The translations under genes and the position numbers were made by a program. From contig JAAYAJ010000032.1 of NCBI GenBank assembly GCA_012719455.1, forward strand, positions 1-34,130: a DNA stretch of 34,130 bases, given 5' to 3'. Shown one piece after another: positions 1 to 7,624 of the stretch. Origin of the DNA: Acidobacteriota bacterium (GTDB lineage: Bacteria > Acidobacteriota > UBA6911). Every line of letters begins with the position of its first letter. Position 1 is the stretch's first letter. Below the pieces are notes generated by a model. The model was given only the letters and a program-made list of their open reading frames with translations. It ran no database searches and was not told the origin of the DNA.

Positions 1-81
1 AAATAATGCTTGCACCACCGCCCGGATTGCAGGCATACTCGACGTGCTGTGAAAAACGTCAAAGCGCTGCATACATTCTCC

Positions 82-118
82 GGCTTCACTTGAGTCCGAT
101 AGCCTCCACGTCGGTTCG
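82..118 (+). promoter_or_regulatory. Conserved leader element, copy 1 (upstream of reductase/transport operon)
   Basis: This 37-bp block matches 11500-11536, upstream of selA, in the same orientation. The left part reads GGCTTYACYTGAGTCYGAT, then comes an unconserved 9-nt spacer, then GTCGGTTCG. Outside the spacer 25 of 28 positions agree, and the three differences are C/T transitions. The YGAT and GTCGG parts could pair as a 5-bp stem around the 9-nt loop in both copies. The element lies about 130 bp before the first gene of the operon. It may be a protein operator, an RNA element or a piece of a dispersed repeat; the sequence does not decide. A separate 6-bp hairpin, CGCGGC/GCCGCG, lies at about 162-178. 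Confidence 0.5.
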
Positions 119-246
119 CCGTACAGCCCTTTTCAAATTGTCGTCCCCCCGATAATGACCCGCGGCCGCAAGCCGCGCAGCACTTCTTCTTGTTGGGAGG
201 ACTCCGGGTCTATTCCGGTCTTTGCCATGAGCGCGGTTTTTCCGGT

Positions 247-1068
247 ATGAATGAACAGATCCTATTTGCCGGACTGGATGTCGGGTCGCTGACGAGCAAG
301 GCGGTGCTGCTCGGCGCGGACTCCGTCCTCGCGCACTGCACTGTTCCGACCGGTTCCAACCCGCGCCTGGCGGGAGAAAGGGCCCTGGAAGGCGCCCTGG
401 CGGGGGCGGGCAGGGACAAGGGGGCGATCGCCTACCTCGTCGGAACGGGATACGGCAGGGTGAACCTGCCCGGGGCGCAGCGCACCGTCACCGAGCTGAC
501 CTGCCACGCCCGCGGCGCCCATTTCGCCAATCCGAAGGCGCGGACCGTTATCGATATCGGGGGGCAGGACAGCAAGGTCATCCGGATGGATGCGAACGGG
601 AACATGGTCGATTTCGCGATGAACGACAAGTGCGCCGCGGGAACGGGGCGGTTCCTGGAGGTCATGGCCCGGGCGCTGGAATTGGACTTGGAGGATCTGG
701 GGGCGGTGGCCGAGCGCTCGGCCGCACCCTGCCCGATCAACAGCATCTGCGCCGTGTTCGCCGAGTCGGAGGTGGTCTCGTTGCTCGCTGCGGGACACGA
801 AAAGCAGGATGTCGTCGCGGGGCTGCACCAAGCGGTGGCGCAGCGGGTGGGGAACATGGCGGCGCGGATCGGGATCGAGGCCGAGGTGGTTTTCGTGGGC
901 GGGGTCGCCAAAAACAGGGGCGTGGCCCGGGCTCTGGAGCGCTTCCTCGGCATTTCCTTCGTCTCGCCGGTGGTGGATCCGCAGATCAACGGCGCCCTGG
1001 GCGCGGCCGTTCTGGCCAGGGATATTTATTACGGAGCGAATCATGCCGGGGGGCTGGGACTTCGATAG
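247..1068 (+). CDS. ATP-dependent activator of a dehydratase-like reductase (HgdC/YjiL, BadF/BcrA ATPase family)
   Basis: A 273-residue ASKHA-fold ATPase. Family members hold one [4Fe-4S] cluster between two identical subunits and use ATP hydrolysis to push a low-potential electron into a partner iron-sulfur reductase. Visible are the N-terminal phosphate loop LDVGSLTSK (about residues 10-18), the second nucleotide motif DIGGQDSK (103-110), and the two cluster cysteines C129 (NDKCAAGTG) and C168 (NSICAVF), at the spacing of known HgdC proteins. I chose ATG 247 because homologues start just before this point; a TTG at 190 would add 19 unlikely residues. A 7-codon ORF (227-250) ends across this start as an ATGA overlap and could couple translation. 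The gene is first in an operon, 29 bp before its likely partner reductase. Confidence 0.93.
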   Translation: MNEQILFAGLDVGSLTSKAVLLGADSVLAHCTVPTGSNPRLAGERALEGALAGAGRDKGAIAYLVGTGYGRVNLPGAQRTVTELTCHARGAHFANPKARTVIDIGGQDSKVIRMDANGNMVDFAMNDKCAAGTGRFLEVMARALELDLEDLGAVAERSAAPCPINSICAVFAESEVVSLLAAGHEKQDVVAGLHQAVAQRVGNMAARIGIEAEVVFVGGVAKNRGVARALERFLGISFVSPVVDPQINGALGAAVLARDIYYGANHAGGLGLR

Positions 1069-1097
1069 CGTTTCCCCGACGAAAAGGAGGATGGAAT

Positions 1098-2267
1098 TTG
1101 GAACTGAAAGCGGACAAAACGATCTCCGAAACAAGAACCGATTTTTCCTATCGGCTGGAAATGGCCAAGGATGAGGGGAAGAAAGTCGTCGGCAGTCTCT
1201 GCTCCTATTTCCCGGTCGAACTTACCTTGGCCGCGGGCGCCATCCCCGTGGGCCTCTGCGGCACTACCTCGGAACCGATCGAGGCCGCCGAAAAGGTGCT
1301 GCCGGCCGACCAGTGCCCCATGGTCAAAGCGACTTACGGACGTTCGGTGGGGAATACCTGCCCGATCTTCCCCCTGGCCGACTGCATAGTGGGGGAGACG
1401 ACGTGCGACGGCCGCAAGAAGATGTACGAGCTCCTGGCCCGGGAGAAGCCGATGCACGTGATGGACCTGCCGCAGAAACCGGATGAGCCGGAAGCCCTGG
1501 AGCACTGGATTCACGAGGTCCGCAAATTGAGGGACTTTCTCAGCCGGCAGCTCGACGTTGCCATTACGGACGAAAGTCTCAGGCGCGTGATCCGGGGAAT
1601 GAACAAGGAACGCAGGCTGATGAAGGAGATCTACGCCTGCCGCAAGCACCACCCCGTGCCGATCATGGGGACGGACCTGGTCGGCCTGACGACGGCCCTG
1701 CACTATACGGTCGACCGGGAGGAGTACCGCAACAACCTGGCGTCGGTGCTGGCGGAGCTGCAGCGCCGGATCCGGGACAAGGAGTACGCCTGCGGACCGG
1801 AGCGCCCCCGGGTGCTCTGGACCGGGCTGGGCAACAGCCTGGGGTGTGACAAGGTGCTCCGGCTGGTGGAGGAATGCGGCGGGGTCGTGGTCTGCCAGGA
1901 AGGGTGCGGGGGTGTGACGCGCTCGGACAACCTGGTGGACGAGAACAAGGACCCGCTGGAAGCCCTCGCGGAGCGTTATCTCGGGGTCACCTGTGCCTGC
2001 ATGACGCCCAACAACATCCGGTTTGAGCAGATCGACCGGCTCATCCAGGAGTACGCCATAGAGGGGGTCCTGGACCTGACCTGGCAGTCGTGTCACGCGT
2101 TCAACATCGAGTCCTACCGGGTGTCGGAGATCGTGAAGGGGAAGCACGGGCTCCCCTTCCTGCATATCGTCACCGATTTTTCCCAGTCCGACATCGGGAC
2201 GCTGCGCGTCCGCATTGAAGGCTTCATCGAGCAGATGCTGTTACGGAGACAAAATGGCGCTCATTGA
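1098..2267 (+). CDS. Double-cubane-cluster-type anaerobic reductase, YjiM / 2-hydroxyacyl-CoA dehydratase D family (copy 1)
   Basis: A 389-residue single-subunit member of the HgdB/BcrC superfamily that most resembles E. coli YjiM and the double-cubane-cluster protein DCCP, which reduces small molecules with electrons from an ATP-driven activator. True 2-hydroxyacyl-CoA dehydratases need two different subunits; only one is present here, so a DCCP-like homodimer is more likely. Candidate cluster ligands are C35, C54, C73 (QCPMVK), C88, C96, C103 (GETTCDG) and the cysteine of WQSCH near the C-terminus. The TTG start at 1098 is chosen because AAAAGGAGG sits 7 nt upstream; the ATG at 1091 is in another frame. 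The end overlaps the ABC ATPase start by 14 nt, implying translational coupling. The substrate is unknown. A paralogue lies at 9832-11013. Confidence 0.9.
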   Translation: MELKADKTISETRTDFSYRLEMAKDEGKKVVGSLCSYFPVELTLAAGAIPVGLCGTTSEPIEAAEKVLPADQCPMVKATYGRSVGNTCPIFPLADCIVGETTCDGRKKMYELLAREKPMHVMDLPQKPDEPEALEHWIHEVRKLRDFLSRQLDVAITDESLRRVIRGMNKERRLMKEIYACRKHHPVPIMGTDLVGLTTALHYTVDREEYRNNLASVLAELQRRIRDKEYACGPERPRVLWTGLGNSLGCDKVLRLVEECGGVVVCQEGCGGVTRSDNLVDENKDPLEALAERYLGVTCACMTPNNIRFEQIDRLIQEYAIEGVLDLTWQSCHAFNIESYRVSEIVKGKHGLPFLHIVTDFSQSDIGTLRVRIEGFIEQMLLRRQNGAH

Positions 2268-3024
2268 CGCCCGGAAAGTCGGGAAGGTCTATGCCAACCG
2301 CAATGGCGAACCGACCGCTGCGCTCGAGGATTTCACCCTCGAGGTTGAAGCGAATGAGTTCGTCGGCATTGTCGGTCCCAGTGGATGCGGTAAAACGACG
2401 TTTTTGATGCTGGTGGCGGGATTGGAGACGTTGACCAGCGGGGAGCTTTTCCTGGAAGACCAGCCGGTAGAGGGGCCCGATCCCCGGCACGCCATCGTGT
2501 TCCAGGAGTTCCTGCTCTTCCCCTGGCGGACGGTCCGGCAGAACGTGGAATTCGGGCCCGAGGTCAGGGGTGTCTCCAGGGAGAAACGCCGGCAGATAGT
2601 GGACGGGTACATCAGCCTGGTGGGGCTGGAAGGATTCGAGGACCGCTACCCGCACGAGCTCAGCGGGGGGATGCGGCAGAAGGCGGCGATCGCCCGGGCC
2701 CTGGCGAATGAACCCCGGGTCCTGCTGATGGACGAGCCGTTCGCCTCGCTGGATGCGCTTACGCGCGAAACGCTCCAGCAGGAGCTTCTGCGGATCTGGC
2801 AGCAGACGGAGGCGACGGTGCTTTTCGTGACTCACAGCATCTCCGAAGCGGTCTTCCTATCGGACCGGGTGGTGGTGATGGGGCCGCGGCCGGGAAAGAT
2901 CCGAGGGGTGGCGCGAATCGGCCTGCCTCGTCCGAGGAAGAGGGAAATATTGACATCGCCCGAGTTTATGGGGTACGAGCGACATATCCGGGAACTGGTC
3001 TGGGATGAATCTCAAAGGAATTAG
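2254..3024 (+). CDS. NitT/TauT/SsuB-type ABC importer, ATP-binding subunit
   Basis: A 256-residue ABC ATPase that would power an inner-membrane importer from the cytoplasmic face. It has Walker A GPSGCGKTT (41-49), a Q-loop in FQEFLLFPW, the signature LSGGM (136-140), Walker B LLMDEP (157-162), D-loop SLD and the H-loop histidine in VTHS. The sequence type belongs to the nitrate/sulfonate/taurine importer family, whose members carry small organic or inorganic anions, thiamine precursors and others. The substrate cannot be read from the ATPase. The start overlaps the end of the reductase gene by 14 nt and the stop overlaps the permease start by 20 nt. Transporter and reductase are therefore translated as one block. 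Confidence 0.95.
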   Translation: MALIDARKVGKVYANRNGEPTAALEDFTLEVEANEFVGIVGPSGCGKTTFLMLVAGLETLTSGELFLEDQPVEGPDPRHAIVFQEFLLFPWRTVRQNVEFGPEVRGVSREKRRQIVDGYISLVGLEGFEDRYPHELSGGMRQKAAIARALANEPRVLLMDEPFASLDALTRETLQQELLRIWQQTEATVLFVTHSISEAVFLSDRVVVMGPRPGKIRGVARIGLPRPRKREILTSPEFMGYERHIRELVWDESQRN

Positions 3025-3793
3025 CGGGCGCCTGTCCGCAAAGCGGTACGCGTCGCCGGCGGTCCTCATCGTTGCCTGGGAGCTGGTCGGCCGGCTGGGC
3101 CTGGTGGATCCCTTTTTCCTTCCGGCCCCCACCAGGATCCTGGGTTCGATGTGGAGCCTGGTGCTGAACGGCGAGCTGTTCCGGCATATGAGCGTCAGCC
3201 TCTACCGGTCTCTCGGCGGTTATTTCCTCGCGCTGGTTCTGGGTCTCGGCTTCGGCGTTCTCATCTGCTGGTCGCGCCGCGCCGAGGATATCCTGGATCC
3301 GGTATTCGAATTGCTGCGGCCGGTGTCCACGCTGGGACTGGTGCCGCTCGTGATCATCTGGTTCGGGATCGGGAACGGGTCCAAGATCGCCATTGTGCTG
3401 AAAGCCTGTTTTTTCCCGATTCTCCTGAACACGGTGGCGGGGATCAAGGGAGTCAACCTCAAGCTGATCCACGCGGCCCGTTCCCTGGGGGCGAGCGAAT
3501 ACCAGATCTGGACTAAGGTCATTTTCCCGGCCGCGCTGCCGGTGATCTTCACCGGCATGAGGATTTCCACCGCCATTTCCATGATGTCCATCGTAGGGGT
3601 GGAAATGCTGGCGGCCGATTCCGGGCTGGGCTTCATGATCGTCGATGCCCAGCGCCTGTTTGATACGACCAGGATGTTCGTTGGAATCATTACCCTGTCT
3701 GTTTTGGGTTTTTGTATGGATTACGCCGCCCGGATGCTGCAGAAGCGCTTTGTCGGATGGCACGCGGACAGCCTGGCCGCGGGCAAGATATAG
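3005..3793 (+). CDS. NitT/TauT/SsuC-type ABC importer, permease subunit
   Basis: A 262-residue inner-membrane permease of the binding-protein-dependent type with about six hydrophobic segments. The cytoplasmic loop that docks the ATPase is seen as HAARSLGASEYQIWTKV, the family EAA motif, roughly residues 157-173. ATG 3005 is used; it overlaps the ATPase gene by 20 nt. It forms the membrane channel for the importer built with the ATPase at 2254-3024 and the lipoprotein at 3803-4786. Length and motif are normal and nothing looks broken. Confidence 0.94.
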   Translation: MNLKGISGRLSAKRYASPAVLIVAWELVGRLGLVDPFFLPAPTRILGSMWSLVLNGELFRHMSVSLYRSLGGYFLALVLGLGFGVLICWSRRAEDILDPVFELLRPVSTLGLVPLVIIWFGIGNGSKIAIVLKACFFPILLNTVAGIKGVNLKLIHAARSLGASEYQIWTKVIFPAALPVIFTGMRISTAISMMSIVGVEMLAADSGLGFMIVDAQRLFDTTRMFVGIITLSVLGFCMDYAARMLQKRFVGWHADSLAAGKI

Positions 3794-3802
3794 GAGAAGG
3801 CA

Positions 3803-4786
3803 ATGAAAAGATTTATCGGGTTTCGGAAGCCGGCGGCCTGCGCCCTGCTGGCCGGTTTCGCGCTCATGCTGTTGGCAGGGGCCGCGTGCACCCGGAACAA
3901 GGAGTTGCCGGTGGTCCGGCTGGCCTATACCCGCTCGATCGACGACCTCCCGTTTTTTGTCGGCATGGAGGAGAAACTGTTCGAGCGGGAGGGGGTGCGC
4001 GTGGAGATGACGCGTCTCACAGGCAATACCTCGGCGCTTGCGGGGGTGATGCGCAACGATATCCAGGCCGCGGTCATCGGGCTGCCGCAGGTCTACTCCG
4101 CCGCCGGGCAGTCCATTCCCATCAAGGTGGTTGCGTGGTTGGGCCGGACTCATCCGGGCACCCACTGCGGACTTCACGTGCGCAAAGACGCCCCTATTTA
4201 TGATCTCGAGGACCTGCGCGGCAAACGCATTGCCGTCAGCGGCGACGTCAGCAGCCGCATGGTGGTGTACCAGGCGCTGGAGCAAGGGGGGGTGGCGGCC
4301 GAGGACGCCCAGATCATCCTGGGCCTGGAAATGAGCGAACCGATGCAGCACGAGGCCGTGCTCAAGACCGGAAAGGTGGATGTCGTCATCGCTTGAGACC
4401 CCACCGCTACCATGCTTGAATCGCATGGTGTGAGTCGCATGTTGCGATCCTTCAACGATATCCTGCCCGGCTACGTGTTTACGGGCGTCTACTTCAGCGA
4501 CCGGTACCTGGCGTCCCATGCCCGGGAGGTGCGCGCGTTCCTGCGCGGGCTGGTCCGGTCCTTCGAATTCATCAAAACCAACGAGGCCGCGGCCCGGCGT
4601 CATATCCCCAAGTATACCGGTGTTTCCGACGACGTGGCGCGCAAGTGCGCCCTGCGCGATCTCAGCGGCGGCGGGCGGGAACCCTTCGAGATGCTGGACC
4701 GCCAGCGCGATCTGCTGGTGAAACACGGCCTATTCAAGAACAAAGAGACCCTGAAGGGGATCGTGGATTATCAATACCTGCCCTGA
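3803..4786 (+). CDS. NitT/TauT-type ABC substrate-binding lipoprotein with an in-frame UGA (candidate selenoprotein)
   Basis: A 327-codon solute-binding protein for the importer encoded just upstream. The start at 3803 has AGGAG close by, and the N-terminus is a lipoprotein-like signal (about residues 1-28, LLAGAAC, C29). The frame is open to a TGA at 4394-4396 (codon 198, after VDVVIA). It then continues without a frame change as DPTATMLESHG and so on to 4786, which is the expected C-terminal lobe. The two parts share one frame, so this is a single-codon interruption and not an indel. A SECIS-like hairpin follows the UGA and the window encodes SelA, SelB, SelD and tRNA-Sec, so selenocysteine is possible. 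Many relatives carry Trp at about this place, so a TGG-to-TGA nonsense change is the main alternative. Confidence 0.85.
4394..4432 (+). promoter_or_regulatory. In-frame UGA with SECIS-like hairpin in the binding-protein gene
   Basis: The UGA is at 4394-4396. Downstream, ACCATGC (4409-4415) pairs perfectly with GCATGGT (4423-4429) around the 7-nt loop TTGAATC. CAC (4402-4404) and GTG (4430-4432) extend the stem below a 4-nt bulge. The apical loop starts 22 nt after the U of the UGA, inside the range used by bacterial SECIS elements bound by SelB. The loop has a G at its third position, whereas the usual consensus has it at position 1 or 2. The pairing is seen in the sequence; SECIS function is inference. 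Confidence 0.45.
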
Positions 4787-4863
4787 GGGGAAAGGAGGGT
4801 GGAAACGGAAAATCGGGCATGAAAGATAGTTTCAGTTCAGTGAACCAAACGGGAGGTTTGTTT

Positions 4864-6990
4864 ATGTACAGGTTAATATTGTTGCTCTTCTGCCTGCTGT
4901 GCCCCGCGGCCTGGGCGGAAGACGCAAGCGACGGATCGTCGACGGGGGACAAGGCTCCCCCGGGCGAAAGTGCGCAAACCCTGGAGGTTGGCCCGCAGGG
5001 GGACGAGTCCCGCCCCCGGGAAAAGGCCAAGCTCACCATTGCGCCGCAGACGGTCGTGGTCACGGCCGGCTTTCAAGCCGGGGCGGTGGCCCTGGAACCT
5101 ACCAAAACCGTGATCGACTTGACGCAGTTCGAGTCCAGCGGTTCCGTGGACAGGGTGGAAGACGTCCTCAAGCACATGTCAGGGATCGACGTCATCCAGA
5201 CGACCGGAGGCGCCGACCCGCAGCAGATGGTCATGATGCGTGGATTCGACGACAGCCGGTTCCAGGTGGCCATCAACGGCCGGCCGATCACGGCCCCCAC
5301 CGCGGGTGCGGATACCTTCGTGGACTGGTCAAGTCTGACCACCGGGGATATCGAACGGATCGAGGTGATCCGGGGCTCCGCATCGGCCCGGTATGAAAAC
5401 TCGGTTGGCGGCATCATCAACATCATCACCAAAAAGGGGCGCCGGGAAGGCAGTTCGGTGCCGCGGGCTTCCGCCGACGTGACCTACTCGAGCTTCAACT
5501 CCCTGAATACCAGGGGCACGGTCAACGGAGGGGTGGGTCAGCTGGGTTATTTCATCAGCTTCGGCAACCGGACCTCGGACGGCTTTCTGAGGAACAATTA
5601 CTTCGAAGGCCAGGATTACAGCGGGCGGCTCGATTATGCGCTGCCGGGCGGCGGTTCGTTATCGTCATCCTACAAGCGCAACGAGCTGGAGCACGGGTAC
5701 CCCGTGGTCAACGATCCGAACAGTGCTTTTTCAGACTACAATCCGGATTATCCCATCGTCTTCGAGGATGCGGACTCCCTTCGGATGGGGCGTCTGGTAT
5801 CCCACCCCGGCGGAAAGTCGTACAAGATCAAGAAGGCGACGCACCTGGATTTCAGCTACGACCAGCCGATCAAGAACACGCACCTGTCCCTGAAGGTCTT
5901 CCGGGACTGGGGTTCGGAGGACAGCTATTCCTACCAGCGCTCCGGCGCCGGCCTGGCCCAGGCCTTCAGCGGGAGGGGGGATCGCAAGGAAAAGACCTTC
6001 GGTGTCATGTTCGATTACCAGTTGAACTTGTGGGCACGGCACTCACTGGCGATCGGGTACAGCCATCGGCGCATGGGGGTGGAGAACACGCCCGACATCT
6101 ACCGCATCCAGGGCGCCTATATCGAGGACCAGTATGCCGTAAACAACAAGCTGACCCTGAACATGGGAATCCGTTTCATGCATGTGCGGGAACAGAGTTA
6201 CGCTTACAGCGATCCGGGGTCTTCGTTCAAGTATCGGCATCTCTTCCACCCCAAGGAATGGTTGCCGAAGTTTACAGCCACCTACCGCTTCAATCCGGAG
6301 ACGGAAATCTACGCCTCAGTGAACCGGGACTACCACGTCCCTGGGTGTTGAGAACGCTCACGCTGGGCCTCTGCCGGGCTCATGGATTCTTTTTTGAAGC
6401 CGGAAACAAGTATCAGTTACGACGCCGGACTGTATCGCCGTATCGGTCAGAATCTCGATATGCGGATCGCGGTGAATTACATCAACACCAGCAACTACTA
6501 TGTCACAAACACCACGTCTCCGTATTACAGCGGCTCCTACGCCTACCAGATCGAGGGGGTGAAGTTTTACGGAACGGAGCTTGAATTCAACTGGAAAGCC
6601 ACCGAAAAGCTGATCTTTTTCGGCAACTACTCCTACCAGAACAACGCGTATTCGTTGGGTGAAGAGTTCCCCTATCCGATGCTGCTCAACCTGCCGCCGA
6701 AGAACAAGGGGAAGCTCTCGATCCGCTACACCCTGCCTTTTAAAACGCGGCTTTCGTCGGATGTTATCATCTACGGCGAACGGCTGAGTGAAGGCGGATA
6801 CACGCTGGACGGCTATGCCACCGCCGACCTCAGCCTGGAGCGGAATTTCGCCGGCAGGATGATGGCGTCATTCTATATCAACAACCTCACCGGGACCGAG
6901 TACCAGCAGGTCTACGGATACCCCTCCCCAGGGGTGACTTGGGGGGTGCGGTTGAAGATCAGCACGGCCAGGAACATCTTCTCCCAGTAG
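4864..6990 (+). CDS. TonB-dependent outer-membrane receptor with an in-frame UGA (candidate selenoprotein)
   Basis: A 709-codon receptor (stop included) for energised uptake across the outer membrane. It has a signal peptide ending near AWA (residue 18), a TonB-box-like QTVVVTA (62-68), a plug domain (about 60-175, with MVMMRGFDDSRFQVAINGRP and GGIINIITKKG) and a long beta-barrel. The start at 4864 has GGGAGG 7 nt upstream. A TGA at 6349-6351 (codon 496, after HVPGC) interrupts the barrel. The same frame then continues through FLKPETSISYDAGLY, the usual receptor motif, to 6990. No other lesion is visible. A hairpin follows at the same distance as in the binding-protein gene. If decoded as selenocysteine it would form a vicinal Cys-Sec pair; a Trp-to-stop mutation or assembly error remains possible. 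The gene ends the operon before a terminator. Confidence 0.87.
6349..6382 (+). promoter_or_regulatory. In-frame UGA with SECIS-like hairpin in the TonB receptor gene
   Basis: The UGA is at 6349-6351. TGGGCC (6364-6369) pairs with GGCTCA (6377-6382) using one G-U pair, and T6370-G6376 can close a 5-nt loop CTGCC (6371-6375). The stem begins 15 nt and the loop about 22 nt after the U of the UGA, the same offsets as in the binding-protein gene. The loop carries a G at its third position. The geometry suits a bacterial SECIS, but short GC-rich hairpins are common in this DNA. Confidence 0.4.
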
Positions 6991-7011
6991 GGGAGAAGGG
7001 TCTGCAAACCA

Positions 7012-7049
7012 GGGGCTGTGGCGGTGTGAATCGCCACAGCCCCTTTTTT
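7012..7049 (+). terminator. Rho-independent terminator of the reductase/ABC/TonB operon
   Basis: GGGGCTGTGGCG (7012-7023) pairs perfectly over 12 bp with CGCCACAGCCCC (7032-7043) across an 8-nt loop, followed by six T residues (7044-7049). It lies 21 bp after the TonB receptor stop. There is no matching T-run for the opposite strand, so it serves the plus-strand operon only. Confidence 0.95.
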
Positions 7050-7076
7050 ATTACTGTAGTGGTATATGAAGGCGGG

Positions 7077-7170
7077 TGGCGGAGGTGAATGGGAGTTGAA
7101 CCCACCTGCCGCGATGAAGCGGCGCGACGATTTTGAAGACCGCGGGAGCCACCGGGCCCCGCTCACCTCC
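7077..7170 (-). tRNA. selC: tRNA-Sec (anticodon UCA)
   Basis: Read on the minus strand, 94 nt fold as a selenocysteine tRNA. The acceptor arm has 8 bp (GGAGGTGA with TCACCTCC), discriminator G and an encoded CCA at 7079-7077. The anticodon loop is CTTCAAA with UCA. A long variable arm closes with GCCGC/GCGGC, and the T arm has loop TTCAACT. The long acceptor and the variable arm are the marks of tRNA-Sec. It sits 88 nt after the selD-containing ORF on the same strand, so it is probably cotranscribed with it. It reads UGA after serylation and conversion by SelA. Confidence 0.96.
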
Positions 7171-7258
7171 GCTGGGTATTTTAACTCATCCATCTCCCGC
7201 AATCAAGCCCGGACCGCTTCGAACGCGGCCAATCAGGGGGCGACGGCCGGGTTTGCCG

Positions 7259-7624
7259 TTATTTGCTGTTCCGCACGCGCGTATACATGACCAGTGACGG
7301 GGAGCCGCCGAAGGCCACGCCCAGCATCGCCGCTTCGTCCATTTCCGCCGGGGTGAAACCGCCCTGGCGGGCCTTCTGCATGTGGGCCTTCAAGCAGGGC
7401 TCGCATCTCGTCGCCACCGACAGCGCGATCTGGATCGCCTGCTTGGTGAACGCGTCCAGGTTCCCGGGCCGACCGGCCGCGTCCAGGAACTGCTGGTAAA
7501 GACCTTCCGTTCCGGCTTCCGCCGACGGCGCCGCCCCTTCCGAGCAGCAAGCGGAGGTTGCATCCGGGCTGCAGCATGCGGTTGTCTGGGTTGCGGGTGT
7601 CGATTCGGGTGCTTTCGTAGTCAT
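7259..7624 (-). CDS. Possible separately translated CMD/AhpD-like protein (internal start within the selD fusion)
   Basis: From ATG 7624 the frame gives a 121-residue protein, the normal size of a small carboxymuconolactone-decarboxylase-family protein. It carries two Cys-Cys pairs near the N-terminus and the redox motif CEPC three residues before a histidine. An AAGGAG lies 7 nt upstream of this ATG. In the usual arrangement a selD stop would lie just before it, but the SelD frame here runs straight through the ribosome site as SGKRRLPM. Both fused and free products are possible. Confidence 0.45.
   Translation of the reverse strand: MTTKAPESTPATQTTACCSPDATSACCSEGAAPSAEAGTEGLYQQFLDAAGRPGNLDAFTKQAIQIALSVATRCEPCLKAHMQKARQGGFTPAEMDEAAMLGVAFGGSPSLVMYTRVRNSK

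Noticed and set aside
1098-2267. Calling the single reductases true 2-hydroxyglutaryl-CoA dehydratases
   Set aside because: Those enzymes need two different dehydratase subunits. Here each activator is paired with only one subunit that resembles YjiM/DCCP.
2966-4726. 586-codon minus-strand ORF opposite the ABC transporter genes
   Set aside because: It is antisense to permease and binding-protein genes with clear families. Its translation is His/Gln/Arg-rich without recognisable motifs, a GC-rich shadow.
3803-6990. Reading the split binding protein and split TonB receptor as two genes each, or as frameshifts
   Set aside because: In both cases the halves are in the same frame with no ribosome site before the second half, and the protein family expects one continuous chain.
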